Positions 50,442 to 59,992 are shown, counted from the first letter of the stretch. The stretch: DNA of 64,000 bases from Hespellia sp. (GCA_022790755.1 JAAVXR010000073.1:1-64000), one strand, 5' to 3'. The notes: generated by a model not told the origin, from the sequence alone. Program-made: numbers and translations.

Positions 50442-50984
50442 ATGAAAAAATTCGTATGTACCGTATGTGGTTATGTTCATGAAGGAGATGCAGCGCCGGC
50501 AGAATGTCCAATTTGTAAGGCATCCGCAGACAAGTTTAAAGAGCAGACTGGTGGCAGAGAGTGGGCTGCTGAACACGTTGTGGGCGTAGCAAAGGGCGTT
50601 AGCGAAGATATCGTTGCAGACCTGAGAGCTAATTTCGAAGGCGAGTGTTCCGAAGTTGGTATGTATCTTGCAATGGCAAGAGTTGCTCATAGAGAAGGAT
50701 ATCCTGAAATCGGTCTTTACTGGGAAAAAGCTGCTTTTGAAGAAGCAGAACATGCTGCTAAATTTGCAGAATTGTTAGGTGAAGTTGTAACAGACAGCAC
50801 CAAGAAGAATCTTGAGATGAGAGTTGACGCTGAAAACGGCGCTACTGCTGGTAAATTTGATCTTGCAAAACGTGCAAAAGCTGCAAACTTGGATGCAATC
50901 CACGATACCGTTCATGAGATGGCTCGTGATGAGGCAAGACACGGAAAAGCATTCGAGGGACTTCTGAAAAGATATTTCGGCTAA
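50442..50984 (+). CDS. Reverse rubrerythrin (NADH peroxidase component)
   Basis: Encodes 180 residues. A rubredoxin-type Fe site at the N-terminus ([17 protein letters not shown]) precedes a four-helix diiron domain with E-x-x-H motifs ([22 protein letters not shown]). Domain order is the reverse of classical rubrerythrin, as in clostridial Rbr that reduces H2O2 in anaerobes. It lies directly downstream of perR. Confidence 0.93.
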   Translation: MKKFVCTVCGYVHEGDAAPAECPICKASADKFKEQTGGREWAAEHVVGVAKGVSEDIVADLRANFEGECSEVGMYLAMARVAHREGYPEIGLYWEKAAFEEAEHAAKFAELLGEVVTDSTKKNLEMRVDAENGATAGKFDLAKRAKAANLDAIHDTVHEMARDEARHGKAFEGLLKRYFG

Positions 50985-51011
50985 AAAGAAGACAAATTCT
51001 TTCTTGTATTC

Positions 51012-51042
51012 AGACCTGAAGGGAGACAAGCCCTTCAGGTCT
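51012..51042 (+). terminator. Terminator after rubrerythrin gene
   Basis: A 12-bp perfect stem, AGACCTGAAGGG (51012-51023)/CCCTTCAGGTCT (51031-51042), is followed by GATTCTTTTA. Serves the converging GIY-YIG gene as well. Confidence 0.85.
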
Positions 51043-51049
51043 GATTCTT

Positions 51050-51295
51050 TTACTCTTGTTTTGAAATCAACGCCAGTTTTTGCTCTCTACTCAGGTGCTT
51101 AAGCGCATATTCCCTCTTCATTGCCTCTTCCTTTGTAGAAAAGCTTTCGTAATATACTAATTTTACTGGCCTTCGGTGTTTTGTATACTTCGCACCTTTT
51201 CCATCGTTGTGCGCCTTCACTCGTCTTTCCAGATCATTGGTCCAACCTGTATATAATGTACCATCACAACATTTTAAAATATATGTATAATTCAT
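51050..51295 (-). CDS. GIY-YIG nuclease-family protein, UvrC-N-like
   Basis: Encodes 81 residues from the ATG at 51295, preceded by AGAGGAGAAAG; the frame above it is not coding. The motifs are YTYILKCCDGTLYTGWTNDL with conserved Arg (RRVKAHN), KGAKYTKHRRP, and Glu in FSTKEEAMKREYALK. These stand-alone YhbQ/YazA-like proteins are of uncertain function, possibly DNA repair or recombination. Confidence 0.88.
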   Translation of the reverse strand: MNYTYILKCCDGTLYTGWTNDLERRVKAHNDGKGAKYTKHRRPVKLVYYESFSTKEEAMKREYALKHLSREQKLALISKQE

Positions 51296-51463
51296 CTTTC
51301 TCCTCTTGCCGGAAAGAAATTCCAGACGACTCGTTTCCCAGACTCTATTCTCTGCATATTGTATCATTATTTTATCCACACTGCAAAATAAACCTGCATA
51401 CGTCCACAAAGGATAAAACACCATGCATAAAAGTTGTGCGGGCGCAATTTGTGAAGCCAATAT

Positions 51464-51542
51464 GAGGGACTGGCCCTCAAAATTTTAGGCCATAAAAAGG
51501 GACTGTCCCTCGCATTGTCACGCAAATAAGAGGGACTGCCCC
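51464..51542. repeat. Three copies of an AGGGACTG palindromic repeat
   Basis: GAGGGACTGGCCCTC (51464-51478), AGGGACTGTCCCT (51498-51510) and AGGGACTGCCCC (51531-51542) lie in the gap between two minus-strand genes. A similar TGTCCC...GGGACA hairpin is at about 46550-46568. They resemble short intergenic palindromic (REP-like) repeats. Confidence 0.6.
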
Positions 51543-51547
51543 AGGAT

Positions 51548-52300
51548 TTACTCCATATAATCCATCGGGTTTACCGATTCTCCATCTTTACGAACTTCAA
51601 AATAAAGATTTGTTCCTTCCAAGCTGTAATATTTTGTTGGTTGGCTGAGATATCCGATCAGATCGCCTTTTGCCAGATACTGGCCTTCTGAGATCGGAAG
51701 TTCTTGTAATTGACCATAAGTTGCTTCATAACCATTTCCCATATCGAGAGTTACTGTGATTCCCGTCTGAGCTAACTGGTCTATGCTTTTTACCGTACCT
51801 GCAGCCGCTGCATAAATCGGCTCGGCCTCCTCACCCGAAATAATCAAAGCAGGATTATACCGATATTGATCCAGCGTCGTAAAATACGTTGTCTGATCCA
51901 TACTATAATTAATCAGAATATTGCCGCTGGCTGGCCAATCCAAAAGGCTGTCCTCTGTAAAAGCAGCCGAGGATGCCGAATTACCGGAAGTACTAACATT
52001 CTCATTCGTTGTTTCTGCAGGAGTTGATGTATCATCTGCACTGTCTTCCTCCTCCACTTCTGGCTCAGGTTCTTCTTTTTCAATTTCAGGCAGCACGATA
52101 TCTTCTGTATTTGCCTGCTCACTTTCTTCATTCAGGGCACGTTCCATCTCTTCGGATTTTGCAAGCTGCTCTTCCAGATTTTTCTGGTAATTTTTAAATG
52201 TATATACTCCCATGATTGCAATCACGGCCGCAACGCAGATTACAGCTCCAACTGTAGCACCCTTTCCTTTCATTTGAAATGGACTTTCCTTTTTATTCAT
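51548..52300 (-). CDS. spoIIQ: SpoIIQ-like forespore protein with degenerate LytM (M23) domain
   Basis: Encodes 250 residues from the ATG at 52300 (AGAGGTGATGA upstream). One membrane helix (~15-37) is followed by an acidic linker ~50-110 and an M23 fold ~120-250. The usual zinc ligands are replaced: YNPALI where HxxxD is expected, and NLYFEV instead of HLHFEV. In Bacillus SpoIIQ pairs with SpoIIIAH to form the channel between forespore and mother cell and also lacks full catalytic residues. Placement after spoIID and a sigma-F-like promoter support the name. Confidence 0.88.
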   Translation of the reverse strand: MNKKESPFQMKGKGATVGAVICVAAVIAIMGVYTFKNYQKNLEEQLAKSEEMERALNEESEQANTEDIVLPEIEKEEPEPEVEEEDSADDTSTPAETTNENVSTSGNSASSAAFTEDSLLDWPASGNILINYSMDQTTYFTTLDQYRYNPALIISGEEAEPIYAAAAGTVKSIDQLAQTGITVTLDMGNGYEATYGQLQELPISEGQYLAKGDLIGYLSQPTKYYSLEGTNLYFEVRKDGESVNPMDYME

Positions 52301-52318
52301 ATTCATCACCTCTGGTCA

Positions 52319-52348
52319 TATTTTTACCAGAAAGTAATGGTGTTATTC
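52319..52348 (-). promoter_or_regulatory. Putative sigma-F promoter of spoIIQ
   Basis: On the minus strand, GAATA (complement of 52344-52348), 15 bp, GGTAAAAATA (complement of 52319-52328). The -10 fits GGNNANAHTR exactly, and the spacing is right for sigma-F. The -35 part lies in the end of spoIID. Confidence 0.65.
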
Positions 52349-53317
52349 TAGTTTTGTAAATATTTCTCCGGCATCTTCGAGGATTGTTCCTTCAAAAAAA
52401 TATGCAAGGATATCGCTGTAATGATTTCCTTTTTCTGCCATTTTATTAGCGGACCACTGGCTCATTCCAAGACCATGTCCATTGCCAGTCGCGGTCAATA
52501 CCAGCTCATCGTCCTCCCCATCTTTGATCGAAAATGCACTGGAAGCCAGCGCCAGTGACTGTCGGAATTGCTCTCCACTGAGTATGGTATTACGTATCCG
52601 CAATTTTGTCACATACCCTGCGGAATCCACTTCTTTAATCTCGAAATCTGCAAAGGTAAGTGGCCTCTTTGCTGTCTCTTCCTCGACTGCCACAAAGTCT
52701 GCCTGACATTTTTCCTGAATTTCTTGATACGGCAAGCGATATATATGCAACTCCTCTTCCGCTTCTTTGTCCTCCGGACATTCCTTCATGGTCAAATATG
52801 GATATTCCTGTGTTCCCCATACCTCAGACGCATTTCTTGTGGTTCCATTACTCGACTGATGAAATGGCACCATCGCATAGCTACCGTTAAACATCAGCAC
52901 TTCCCCCGCCGTATCCCGAATCGCCTTCTGAAATTTATCATAGTATTCTGCATAATTGATTCCCCATTTTTTTTCCAGCTCTTCCTTGCTCCAGTATTCC
53001 ATGCTCACTTCATTTCCCTTTGTCTGTTCCAACTCCTGGTACAACGATGTTCGCAAAATGACAGCTTGAGCTTTTAATGCTTCCAATTCTATATCCGCCG
53101 CAATCTCCTTTGCCAACACCCCCACAAAATATTCTTCCCACAATACCTGCTGTTGACGCTCCCCATTATTAAAATAAATATATGCCGCTTTTACGTTTCC
53201 GGCCGATGTTATTTTTGAGCCATTCATAAAAACAGTCACTACATAAGGAAGTAACACCAAAATACACAAAAAAGACAGTAAGGATTTCACCTTCTGTCTG
53301 AAAATATATTTTTCCAT
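52343..53317 (-). CDS. spoIID: Stage II sporulation protein D (SpoIID)
   Basis: Encodes 324 residues. A membrane anchor (~9-31) is followed by the SpoIID domain with LWEEYFVGVLAKEIAADIEL and the GHGLGMSQWSANKMAEKG signature. It is a lytic transglycosylase that thins septal peptidoglycan during engulfment, with SpoIIP and SpoIIM. Its ribosome site GGAGGG lies in a hairpin stem (see 53320-53370). Confidence 0.94.
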   Translation of the reverse strand: MEKYIFRQKVKSLLSFLCILVLLPYVVTVFMNGSKITSAGNVKAAYIYFNNGERQQQVLWEEYFVGVLAKEIAADIELEALKAQAVILRTSLYQELEQTKGNEVSMEYWSKEELEKKWGINYAEYYDKFQKAIRDTAGEVLMFNGSYAMVPFHQSSNGTTRNASEVWGTQEYPYLTMKECPEDKEAEEELHIYRLPYQEIQEKCQADFVAVEEETAKRPLTFADFEIKEVDSAGYVTKLRIRNTILSGEQFRQSLALASSAFSIKDGEDDELVLTATGNGHGLGMSQWSANKMAEKGNHYSDILAYFFEGTILEDAGEIFTKLE

Positions 53318-53319
53318 AA

Positions 53320-53370
53320 AAAGAATAACCCTCCATATTGCAGTATATGAAGGGTTATTCTTTCCTATTC
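53320..53370 (-). promoter_or_regulatory. Terminator-like hairpin hiding the spoIID ribosome site, with embedded sigma-E-like promoter
   Basis: On the minus strand a 19-nt arm (53363-53345) pairs with 53338-53320 with one mismatch around a 6-nt loop, ending in T-rich TTCTTTTT just before the spoIID ATG. The 3' arm holds the ribosome site GGAGGG (53334-53329). Inside the 5' part, GAATAGG (53370-53364), 14 bp, CATATACT (53349-53342) fits sigma-E, with a start near 53335. Such transcripts would lack the 5' arm and expose the ribosome site. Confidence 0.62.
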
Positions 53371-54222
53371 GGGTTTGTTATCTGTAGACGAGGTATCGTA
53401 TCCTTCCTCACCTGTGAAATCCTGGTATACATATGGAATGTTTTCCGTCTGCGCTTCCTGCTCATTTACATGATCCACTTTTTGATCGGATGTATTCTCT
53501 GGCTCATCATGTCTCACAAAGTTATTTTCATCATGATCTAACGGAAGAATAGGCGGTATGATTTCCGGTGTTTTTGGCAGATCCGGCTCCATTCCTGCAT
53601 TATAACTCTTATTGCGATACACCAACAGGCAAATCGCTTCGTACAACGGAACGGTGACACTGAGAATCGAATGCACGATCGCTGTCGTTTCCGTCGTAAA
53701 TTTGTGGAAAATCTGATAGTCCACCAATACACATAGCACTTTATAAACTGCTGTATATGCCAACGCCAGCAAACAGAATACTACAATGAGAAAGATCAGC
53801 ATAACAAGCGCAAAACCGTACCCTCCTCCGGCCGTTCCGATGGCAATCACTGTACCCATTCCAATCCCCCAGAGGACAGCGCCGAGTACACCAAATACAA
53901 GATTCTTCATAATCGGCAATACAATCATCCAGATTCCCGGACTGCGAACAGTACGTTTTTGAAACTTAATATCCCCGGATAATTCCCCTTGCAGGTAATA
54001 TCTTGCAAAAGGAATAAACGCCAGCCATGGATATTCCATGCCTTCTCTCTGCGCCATGCGATGCATCGCAAACGCTTTGAGCAGATAATTTACCAGCTTT
54101 ACCACAAGTACGATCAAAATCGCTGCCAGATATATGAGAAAAATTGTCATTATTATGCTTTCCTCCGATGGTCCGACATACTCATACGCATACTCTCGAA
54201 AATAATCTTCATTATATCCCAT
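53365..54222 (-). CDS. Polytopic membrane protein with acidic tail, unknown function
   Basis: Encodes 285 residues with five to six hydrophobic segments (first IIMTIFLIYLAAILIVLVVK, ~22-42) containing HRMAQREGMEYPWLAFIPFA, then a ~75-residue acidic cytoplasmic tail rich in Glu, Asp and Asn. The W-L-x-F-I-P-x-A-x-x-Y signature occurs in clostridial membrane proteins of unknown role. GGAGAACGAT precedes the ATG. The stop is followed at once by the spoIID hairpin. Confidence 0.75.
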   Translation of the reverse strand: MGYNEDYFREYAYEYVGPSEESIIMTIFLIYLAAILIVLVVKLVNYLLKAFAMHRMAQREGMEYPWLAFIPFARYYLQGELSGDIKFQKRTVRSPGIWMIVLPIMKNLVFGVLGAVLWGIGMGTVIAIGTAGGGYGFALVMLIFLIVVFCLLALAYTAVYKVLCVLVDYQIFHKFTTETTAIVHSILSVTVPLYEAICLLVYRNKSYNAGMEPDLPKTPEIIPPILPLDHDENNFVRHDEPENTSDQKVDHVNEQEAQTENIPYVYQDFTGEEGYDTSSTDNKPE

Positions 54223-54264
54223 ATCGTTCTCCTTTGCTATTCTGTAAGCAACACTCCGTATCCA

Positions 54265-56730
54265 TTAGTCTTCTGGCGATATTGTAATTTTTTCAAGATG
54301 CCAGATATCTCTGACATACTCTTCTATTGTCCGGTCTGACGTAAATTTCCCACTGCTCGCGGTATTCAAAAGTGCCATTCTTGCCCATCTTTTACGGTCA
54401 CGGTATGTCTCCTCAACCTTTTTCTGCGCCTCCGCATAGGCTCGGAAATCTTTCAATATAAAATACATGTCCGCGCGTGGTGTCACATGCCGGTTCAGGA
54501 GAGAATTATACAAATTTTTGTACATGCCGCGATCTCCGTTTGCATAGGTTCCGTCGATCAGTTGATCAACAACCCGTTTCAGCTCCCAATCATTGATATA
54601 AATGTCCGTCGGATTGTAACCACCATTATTCTCATAGTTGATGACTTCTTCAGAACTCATACCAAAAATAAATGCATTCTCAATTCCCACTTCTTCCACA
54701 ATCTCTACGTTTGCGCCATCCATGGTTCCAAGAGTTGGTGCTCCATTCAACATAAATTTCATGTTGCTGGTTCCGGAAGCTTCCTTGGACGCCGTAGAAA
54801 TCTGTTCGCTGACATCTGCTGCCGCAAAAATCAGCTCAGCATTGGATACACGATAATCCTCTATAAATACGACCTTCAGCTTTCCATTGATGCTGCGGTC
54901 ATTGTTCACCACATCCGCCACAGAATTGATCAGTTTGATGGTCTCTTTCGCCCGCAGATAACCAGCTGCTGCTTTTGCACCAAAAATAAACGTTCTCGGA
55001 TAAAACGCCATTTCCGGATGTTCTTTGATCTGATTGTACAGATACATAACATGAAGTATATTCAAGAATTGCCGTTTATACTCATGCAAGCGTTTTACCT
55101 GTACGTCAAAAATGGATCTCGGATCTACTTCAATTCCATTGTGTTCCAGAATATATTTTGCAAGCCGCTCTTTATTTTTATACTTGATCTCCATAAATTC
55201 TTCACACGCAGTTTCATCGTCTACAAACGGCTTCAAACGGCTGATCTGAGATAAATCTGTAATCCAACCGTCTCCAATCTTAGCACTCACCCAATCAGCC
55301 AGACGAGGATTCCCGTGAAGCAAGAAACGGCGCTGTGTAATTCCGTTCGTTTTGTTATTAAATTTCTCAGGCATCATCTGATAGAAATCTTTCAATTCCT
55401 GATTCTTTAAAATATTTGTGTGCAGCCTTGCTACACCATTCACAGAAAATCCAGCTACAATCGCCAAATGTGCCATTTTTACCTGTCCATCCATCAAAAT
55501 AGCCATTTTACGGACTTTGTTCTCGTCTCCTGGATACAATCTCCGAATCTCTGCAATAAAACGACGATCAATTTCCTGGACAATCTGATAAATACGAGGC
55601 AGAAGACGGGAAAACAGATCAATCGGCCATTTTTCCAGCGCTTCCGACATAATCGTATGATTCGTGTATGCACACGTTTTTGTTGTGACGTCCCACGCAT
55701 CTTCCCAACTCAGTCCTTCTTCGTCGATCAAAAGACGCATCAGTTCCGCAACTGCAACGGTAGGATGTGTATCATTCATTTGGATGACTACTTTTTCATA
55801 AAGCTTACGCAGGTCGCCATCCGTCTCTCTTTTATATTTTGCAATCAATGTCTGAACACTGGCTGAAATAAAGAAATATTGCTGTTTCAGACGAAGCTCT
55901 TTTCCAGCGTAATGATTATCATTTGGATACAAGACTTCTACAATATTTTTCGCCAGATTTTCTTGTTCTACAGCTTTGTGATAATCTCCCCTGTCAAAAG
56001 AATCCAGTTTAAAGTCAACAATCGCTTTTGCATCCCAGATACGCAGCGTATTTACCATATGATTGCCGTATCCGATGATTGGCATATCATATGGAATAGC
56101 CAGAACGGATTCATAATTTTCCTGGATAAAGTTCTCTTTTCCAGTCTCCGGATCTCTCTCGAAGCGAATATTTCCGCCAAAACGAACTTCTTTCGTGTAT
56201 TCTTCCCGGCGAATTTCAAAGGGATTTCCATCTTTCAGCCAGTCATCCGGTGTTTCAACCTGATAGCCATTTTCGATCTTTTGTTTGAACATCCCATATT
56301 TATACCGTATCCCACATCCATAAGCCGGATATCCTAACGTCGTCAATGAATCCAAAAAGCAGGATGCCAGTCGTCCAAGACCACCGTTACCGAGCGCTGG
56401 ATCTGGCTCTTCATCTTCCACGACATTCATGTCGATTCCCAGCTCTTCCAGAGCCTCTTTTACCGCTTTATATGCAGTCAAATTGATCAGATTATTGCCT
56501 AGAGCACGCCCCATCAAAAATTCCATGGACATATAGTAAACGGTTTTCACGCCACTTTTAAATTCCTTCTGTGTTGCAACCCAATCATCCATGATCGCAT
56601 CTTTCACAGCATATGATACCGCCTGAAAGATCTGCTGTGTTGTCGCCTCATCCAGATTCTTTCGAAACAGTCTTCTCACATTATCTTGTACTTCTTGTTT
56701 AAATGTTTCCTTTTCAAATATCTTGTTCAC
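54265..56730 (-). CDS. glgP: Glycogen/starch/alpha-glucan phosphorylase
   Basis: Encodes 821 residues from GTG at 56730, overlapping the ileS stop by 1 bp with AGAGAGG upstream. The PLP-binding site EASGTSNMKFMLNG (Lys in the NMKF part), active-site stretches VAVAELMRLLIDEEGLSWED and GDRGMYKNLYNSLLN are present; length is normal. It releases glucose-1-phosphate from alpha-1,4-glucans. No other glycogen gene is adjacent; the link to ileS is positional only. Confidence 0.94.
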   Translation of the reverse strand: MNKIFEKETFKQEVQDNVRRLFRKNLDEATTQQIFQAVSYAVKDAIMDDWVATQKEFKSGVKTVYYMSMEFLMGRALGNNLINLTAYKAVKEALEELGIDMNVVEDEEPDPALGNGGLGRLASCFLDSLTTLGYPAYGCGIRYKYGMFKQKIENGYQVETPDDWLKDGNPFEIRREEYTKEVRFGGNIRFERDPETGKENFIQENYESVLAIPYDMPIIGYGNHMVNTLRIWDAKAIVDFKLDSFDRGDYHKAVEQENLAKNIVEVLYPNDNHYAGKELRLKQQYFFISASVQTLIAKYKRETDGDLRKLYEKVVIQMNDTHPTVAVAELMRLLIDEEGLSWEDAWDVTTKTCAYTNHTIMSEALEKWPIDLFSRLLPRIYQIVQEIDRRFIAEIRRLYPGDENKVRKMAILMDGQVKMAHLAIVAGFSVNGVARLHTNILKNQELKDFYQMMPEKFNNKTNGITQRRFLLHGNPRLADWVSAKIGDGWITDLSQISRLKPFVDDETACEEFMEIKYKNKERLAKYILEHNGIEVDPRSIFDVQVKRLHEYKRQFLNILHVMYLYNQIKEHPEMAFYPRTFIFGAKAAAGYLRAKETIKLINSVADVVNNDRSINGKLKVVFIEDYRVSNAELIFAAADVSEQISTASKEASGTSNMKFMLNGAPTLGTMDGANVEIVEEVGIENAFIFGMSSEEVINYENNGGYNPTDIYINDWELKRVVDQLIDGTYANGDRGMYKNLYNSLLNRHVTPRADMYFILKDFRAYAEAQKKVEETYRDRKRWARMALLNTASSGKFTSDRTIEEYVRDIWHLEKITISPED

Positions 56731-59700
56731 TATTTCACCTCTCTCGCTACACCCATTGTAACCTTTTCACCATTAATATTCCATTCTTTTACGTATCCTT
56801 CTGGAGTAACCTTTTGCAGGCGATTAGCAAGCACCTCACTTCCGATCAGGCTTTGCTGCTTTTCAAAAATATTTTCTGCTTTCTGACTTCCCTGATAGGT
56901 AACGCAGATTTTATCGGTCACTTCAAATCCAGCCTCTTTTCTCATCGTCTGAATCTTACTGATCAATTCTCTGACAAATCCTTCTTCCAGCAATTCTTCC
57001 GTCAGATTGGTATCTAAAACTAGCGTAATTCCATTATCATCTTCTGAAACATACCCTTCCATTTGAGCAGTATCAATCAAAAGGTCTTCTTTAAACAATG
57101 TGATTTCCTGGCCATTTACATCCAGTTTCAGCGCTCCAGTCTCGTTCACTTCATCCATTGCCGCATTGCCATCCACAGCATTCAATGCCGCCTTAATACC
57201 GCCCAAAAGCTTCCCATACTTTGGTCCCACCGTCTTCAGTTGCGGTTTAAACGTATAGGATGTGAAATCACGGACATCTTCTGTAAACGTTACCTTCTTT
57301 ACGTTTAACTCTTCCAATACAATCTGTTGATAAAAATCTGGCAGTGAAAACGCTGCTTTTATAAACATCTGGCCAATTGGCTGACGATTTTTAATATTTG
57401 CCGTATTTCTGCATGCACGACCCATAACAACCAATTTCAATACGTTTTCCATGTTAGCTTCCAGCTCTTTGTCAATATAGCTTTCCTCAACCTCAGGATA
57501 TTTACACAGATGAATGCTTTCCGGTGCAGACGCATCCAGCCCTCTTACCAGATTCTGGTAAATCTGCTCCGTCATGAATGGAATCATCGGAGCCGCCAAC
57601 TTGGAAACCGTTACAAGAGCCGTGTACAACGTCATATATGCGTTGATCTTGTCCTGCTCCATCCCTTTGGCCCAAAAGCGCTCTCGGCTTCTTCTAACAT
57701 ACCAGTTACTCATATCATCCACAAAGTCCTGCAATGCTCTGGCAGTTTCTGGGATTTTGTAATCATTCAAAGACTCATCCACCGTCTTTACCAATGTATT
57801 CAGTTTGGACAGCAACCATTTATCCATGACGGATAATTTCTCATATTCCAGCGTATATTTCGTCGCATCAAATGCATCAATGTTTGCATAAAGCACAAAA
57901 AACGCATACGTATTCCAAAGTGTGCCCATAAATTTGCGTTGTCCTTCCACCACCGCTTTTCCATGGAAACGGTTAGGCAGCCACGGTGCGGAATTGCTGT
58001 AGAAATACCAACGGATTGCATCTGCACCATACTTCTCCAGCGCATCAAACGGATCGACTGCATTTCCTTTGGATTTGCTCATCTTCTGTCCATTTTCATC
58101 CTGCACATGCCCCAATACAATGACATTCTTATAAGGAGACTTATTAAAAATCAAGGTAGATATTGCAAGCAGCGAATAGAACCAACCACGCGTCTGATCC
58201 ACGGCTTCCGAAATAAAATCTGCCGGAAACTGCTGCTCAAATAGAGCCTGATTTTCAAACGGATAATGATGCTGTGCAAAAGGCATCGAACCAGAATCAA
58301 ACCAACAGTCAATCACTTCCGGAACCCGATGCATTTCTTTCCCACATTTCGGACAATGAATGGTCACGTCGTCGATATAGGGACGATGCAGCTCGATATC
58401 TTCCGGACAATTATCAGACATAGACTTTAATTCTTCAATGCTTCCGATGGAATGCTGATGTCCGCATTCACATTCCCAGATGTTTAGAGGCGTTCCCCAA
58501 TATCTGTTACGGCTAATTCCCCAATCCTGTACATTTTCAAGCCAGTCCCCAAACCGACCTTTTCCGATATTTTCCGGAATCCAGTGAATCGTGTTATTAT
58601 TCGCAATCAGATCATCCTTCACTTCCGTCATTTTAACGAACCAGGATTCCCGTGCATAATAGATCAGCGGGGTATCACATCTCCAACAATGTGGATAACT
58701 ATGCTCAAATTTGGGAGCGTCAAACAGCATTTCTCTGGCTTCCAGATCTTTGAGTACTTCCGGGTCTGCTTTCTTGACGAATAATCCTGCAAATGGTGTG
58801 GACTGCGCCATATTCCCTTTGTCATCTACAAGCTGAACAAACGGCATGTCGTATTTCCGGCAGACATTCGCATCATCCTCACCAAACGCCGGCGCAATAT
58901 GCACCACTCCAGTACCGTCTGTCAAGGTGACATAGTTGTCGCAGGTGATATAAAATGCTTTTTTATTCTGTCCCTTGATACCGTCCGCCGCACACTGATA
59001 CAACGGCTCATATTCTTTGTACTCTAAGTCTTTTCCAACATACGTTTCCAAGACCTCATAAGCAGCATTTCCATCCGTCGCCAAAGGCCCTAGAACCGTA
59101 TCCAGAAGCGCCTCAGCCATATAATAGGTATATCCGTCTATACATTTTACTTTCGCATAAGTTTCCTTTGGATTGACACAAAGACCTAAGTTGGACGGCA
59201 GCGTCCATGGAGTCGTGGTCCACGCCAGAATATACGCGTCCTCCCCTTTTGCTTTGAATCTTACAATCGCGGAACGTTCTTTGATATCCTTATACCCCTG
59301 TGCAACCTCCTGCGCAGAAAGTGGTGTTCCACATCTTGGGCAATATGGTACAATCTTAAATCCTTTATACAGCAGGTCCTTTTCCCAGATTTGCTTCAGC
59401 GCCCACCATTCCGACTCGATAAAGTCGTTGTCATAAGTGACATAAGGATGGTCCATATCCGCCCAGAATCCAACGGTGCCAGAAAAGTCTTCCCACATTC
59501 CCTTATATTTCCAGACACTCTCCTTACACTTATCAATAAAGGGCTCCAGACCATATTCCTCAATCTGTTCCTTCCCATCCAAACCAAGTGCTCTCTCCAC
59601 TTCCAGCTCAACTGGAAGACCATGCGTATCCCAACCCGCTTTGCGCGGAACCCGATATCCCTTCATCGTGCGATATCGCGGAATCATATCTTTGATGACA

Positions 59701-59885
59701 CGCGTCAGCACATGTCCAATGTGTGGTTTCCCATTTGCAGTCGGCGGTCCGTCATAAAATGTATATTCTGGACAACCTTCCCGTTCATCCATACTCTTCT
59801 GGAAAATATCATGCTCTTCCCAGAACTTTTCAACCTCTTTCTCCCGATCTACAAACCGTAAATCAGTCGATACTTTCTGATACAT
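56730..59885 (-). CDS. ileS: Isoleucine--tRNA ligase, type 2 (eukaryote-like) IleRS
   Basis: Encodes 1051 residues. HIGH region GKPHIGHVLTRVIKD, KMSKSKGNAVDP and the CP1 editing domain are present, with a zinc site at YCPRCGTPLS. The HIGH/KMSKS variants and length >1000 fit IleRS type 2, which in other bacteria tolerates mupirocin. GGAGGAGAGGAT precedes the ATG. It is controlled by the T-box leader upstream. Confidence 0.95.
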   Translation of the reverse strand: MYQKVSTDLRFVDREKEVEKFWEEHDIFQKSMDEREGCPEYTFYDGPPTANGKPHIGHVLTRVIKDMIPRYRTMKGYRVPRKAGWDTHGLPVELEVERALGLDGKEQIEEYGLEPFIDKCKESVWKYKGMWEDFSGTVGFWADMDHPYVTYDNDFIESEWWALKQIWEKDLLYKGFKIVPYCPRCGTPLSAQEVAQGYKDIKERSAIVRFKAKGEDAYILAWTTTPWTLPSNLGLCVNPKETYAKVKCIDGYTYYMAEALLDTVLGPLATDGNAAYEVLETYVGKDLEYKEYEPLYQCAADGIKGQNKKAFYITCDNYVTLTDGTGVVHIAPAFGEDDANVCRKYDMPFVQLVDDKGNMAQSTPFAGLFVKKADPEVLKDLEAREMLFDAPKFEHSYPHCWRCDTPLIYYARESWFVKMTEVKDDLIANNNTIHWIPENIGKGRFGDWLENVQDWGISRNRYWGTPLNIWECECGHQHSIGSIEELKSMSDNCPEDIELHRPYIDDVTIHCPKCGKEMHRVPEVIDCWFDSGSMPFAQHHYPFENQALFEQQFPADFISEAVDQTRGWFYSLLAISTLIFNKSPYKNVIVLGHVQDENGQKMSKSKGNAVDPFDALEKYGADAIRWYFYSNSAPWLPNRFHGKAVVEGQRKFMGTLWNTYAFFVLYANIDAFDATKYTLEYEKLSVMDKWLLSKLNTLVKTVDESLNDYKIPETARALQDFVDDMSNWYVRRSRERFWAKGMEQDKINAYMTLYTALVTVSKLAAPMIPFMTEQIYQNLVRGLDASAPESIHLCKYPEVEESYIDKELEANMENVLKLVVMGRACRNTANIKNRQPIGQMFIKAAFSLPDFYQQIVLEELNVKKVTFTEDVRDFTSYTFKPQLKTVGPKYGKLLGGIKAALNAVDGNAAMDEVNETGALKLDVNGQEITLFKEDLLIDTAQMEGYVSEDDNGITLVLDTNLTEELLEEGFVRELISKIQTMRKEAGFEVTDKICVTYQGSQKAENIFEKQQSLIGSEVLANRLQKVTPEGYVKEWNINGEKVTMGVAREVK

Positions 59886-59992
59886 ATCCTCTCCTCCATC
59901 TTTGAAATTCGATCTTCACCAAAAAACAAAGTACGCATTCCCCGAAGGGCTTTTACTCTATAGGGATAACAGAGTCATTTCCTTATAGAATA

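Noticed and set aside
51464-51542. Three short palindromic repeats suggested CRISPR
   Set aside because: Repeat is only ~13 bp, spacing is irregular, and there are no cas genes in the window.
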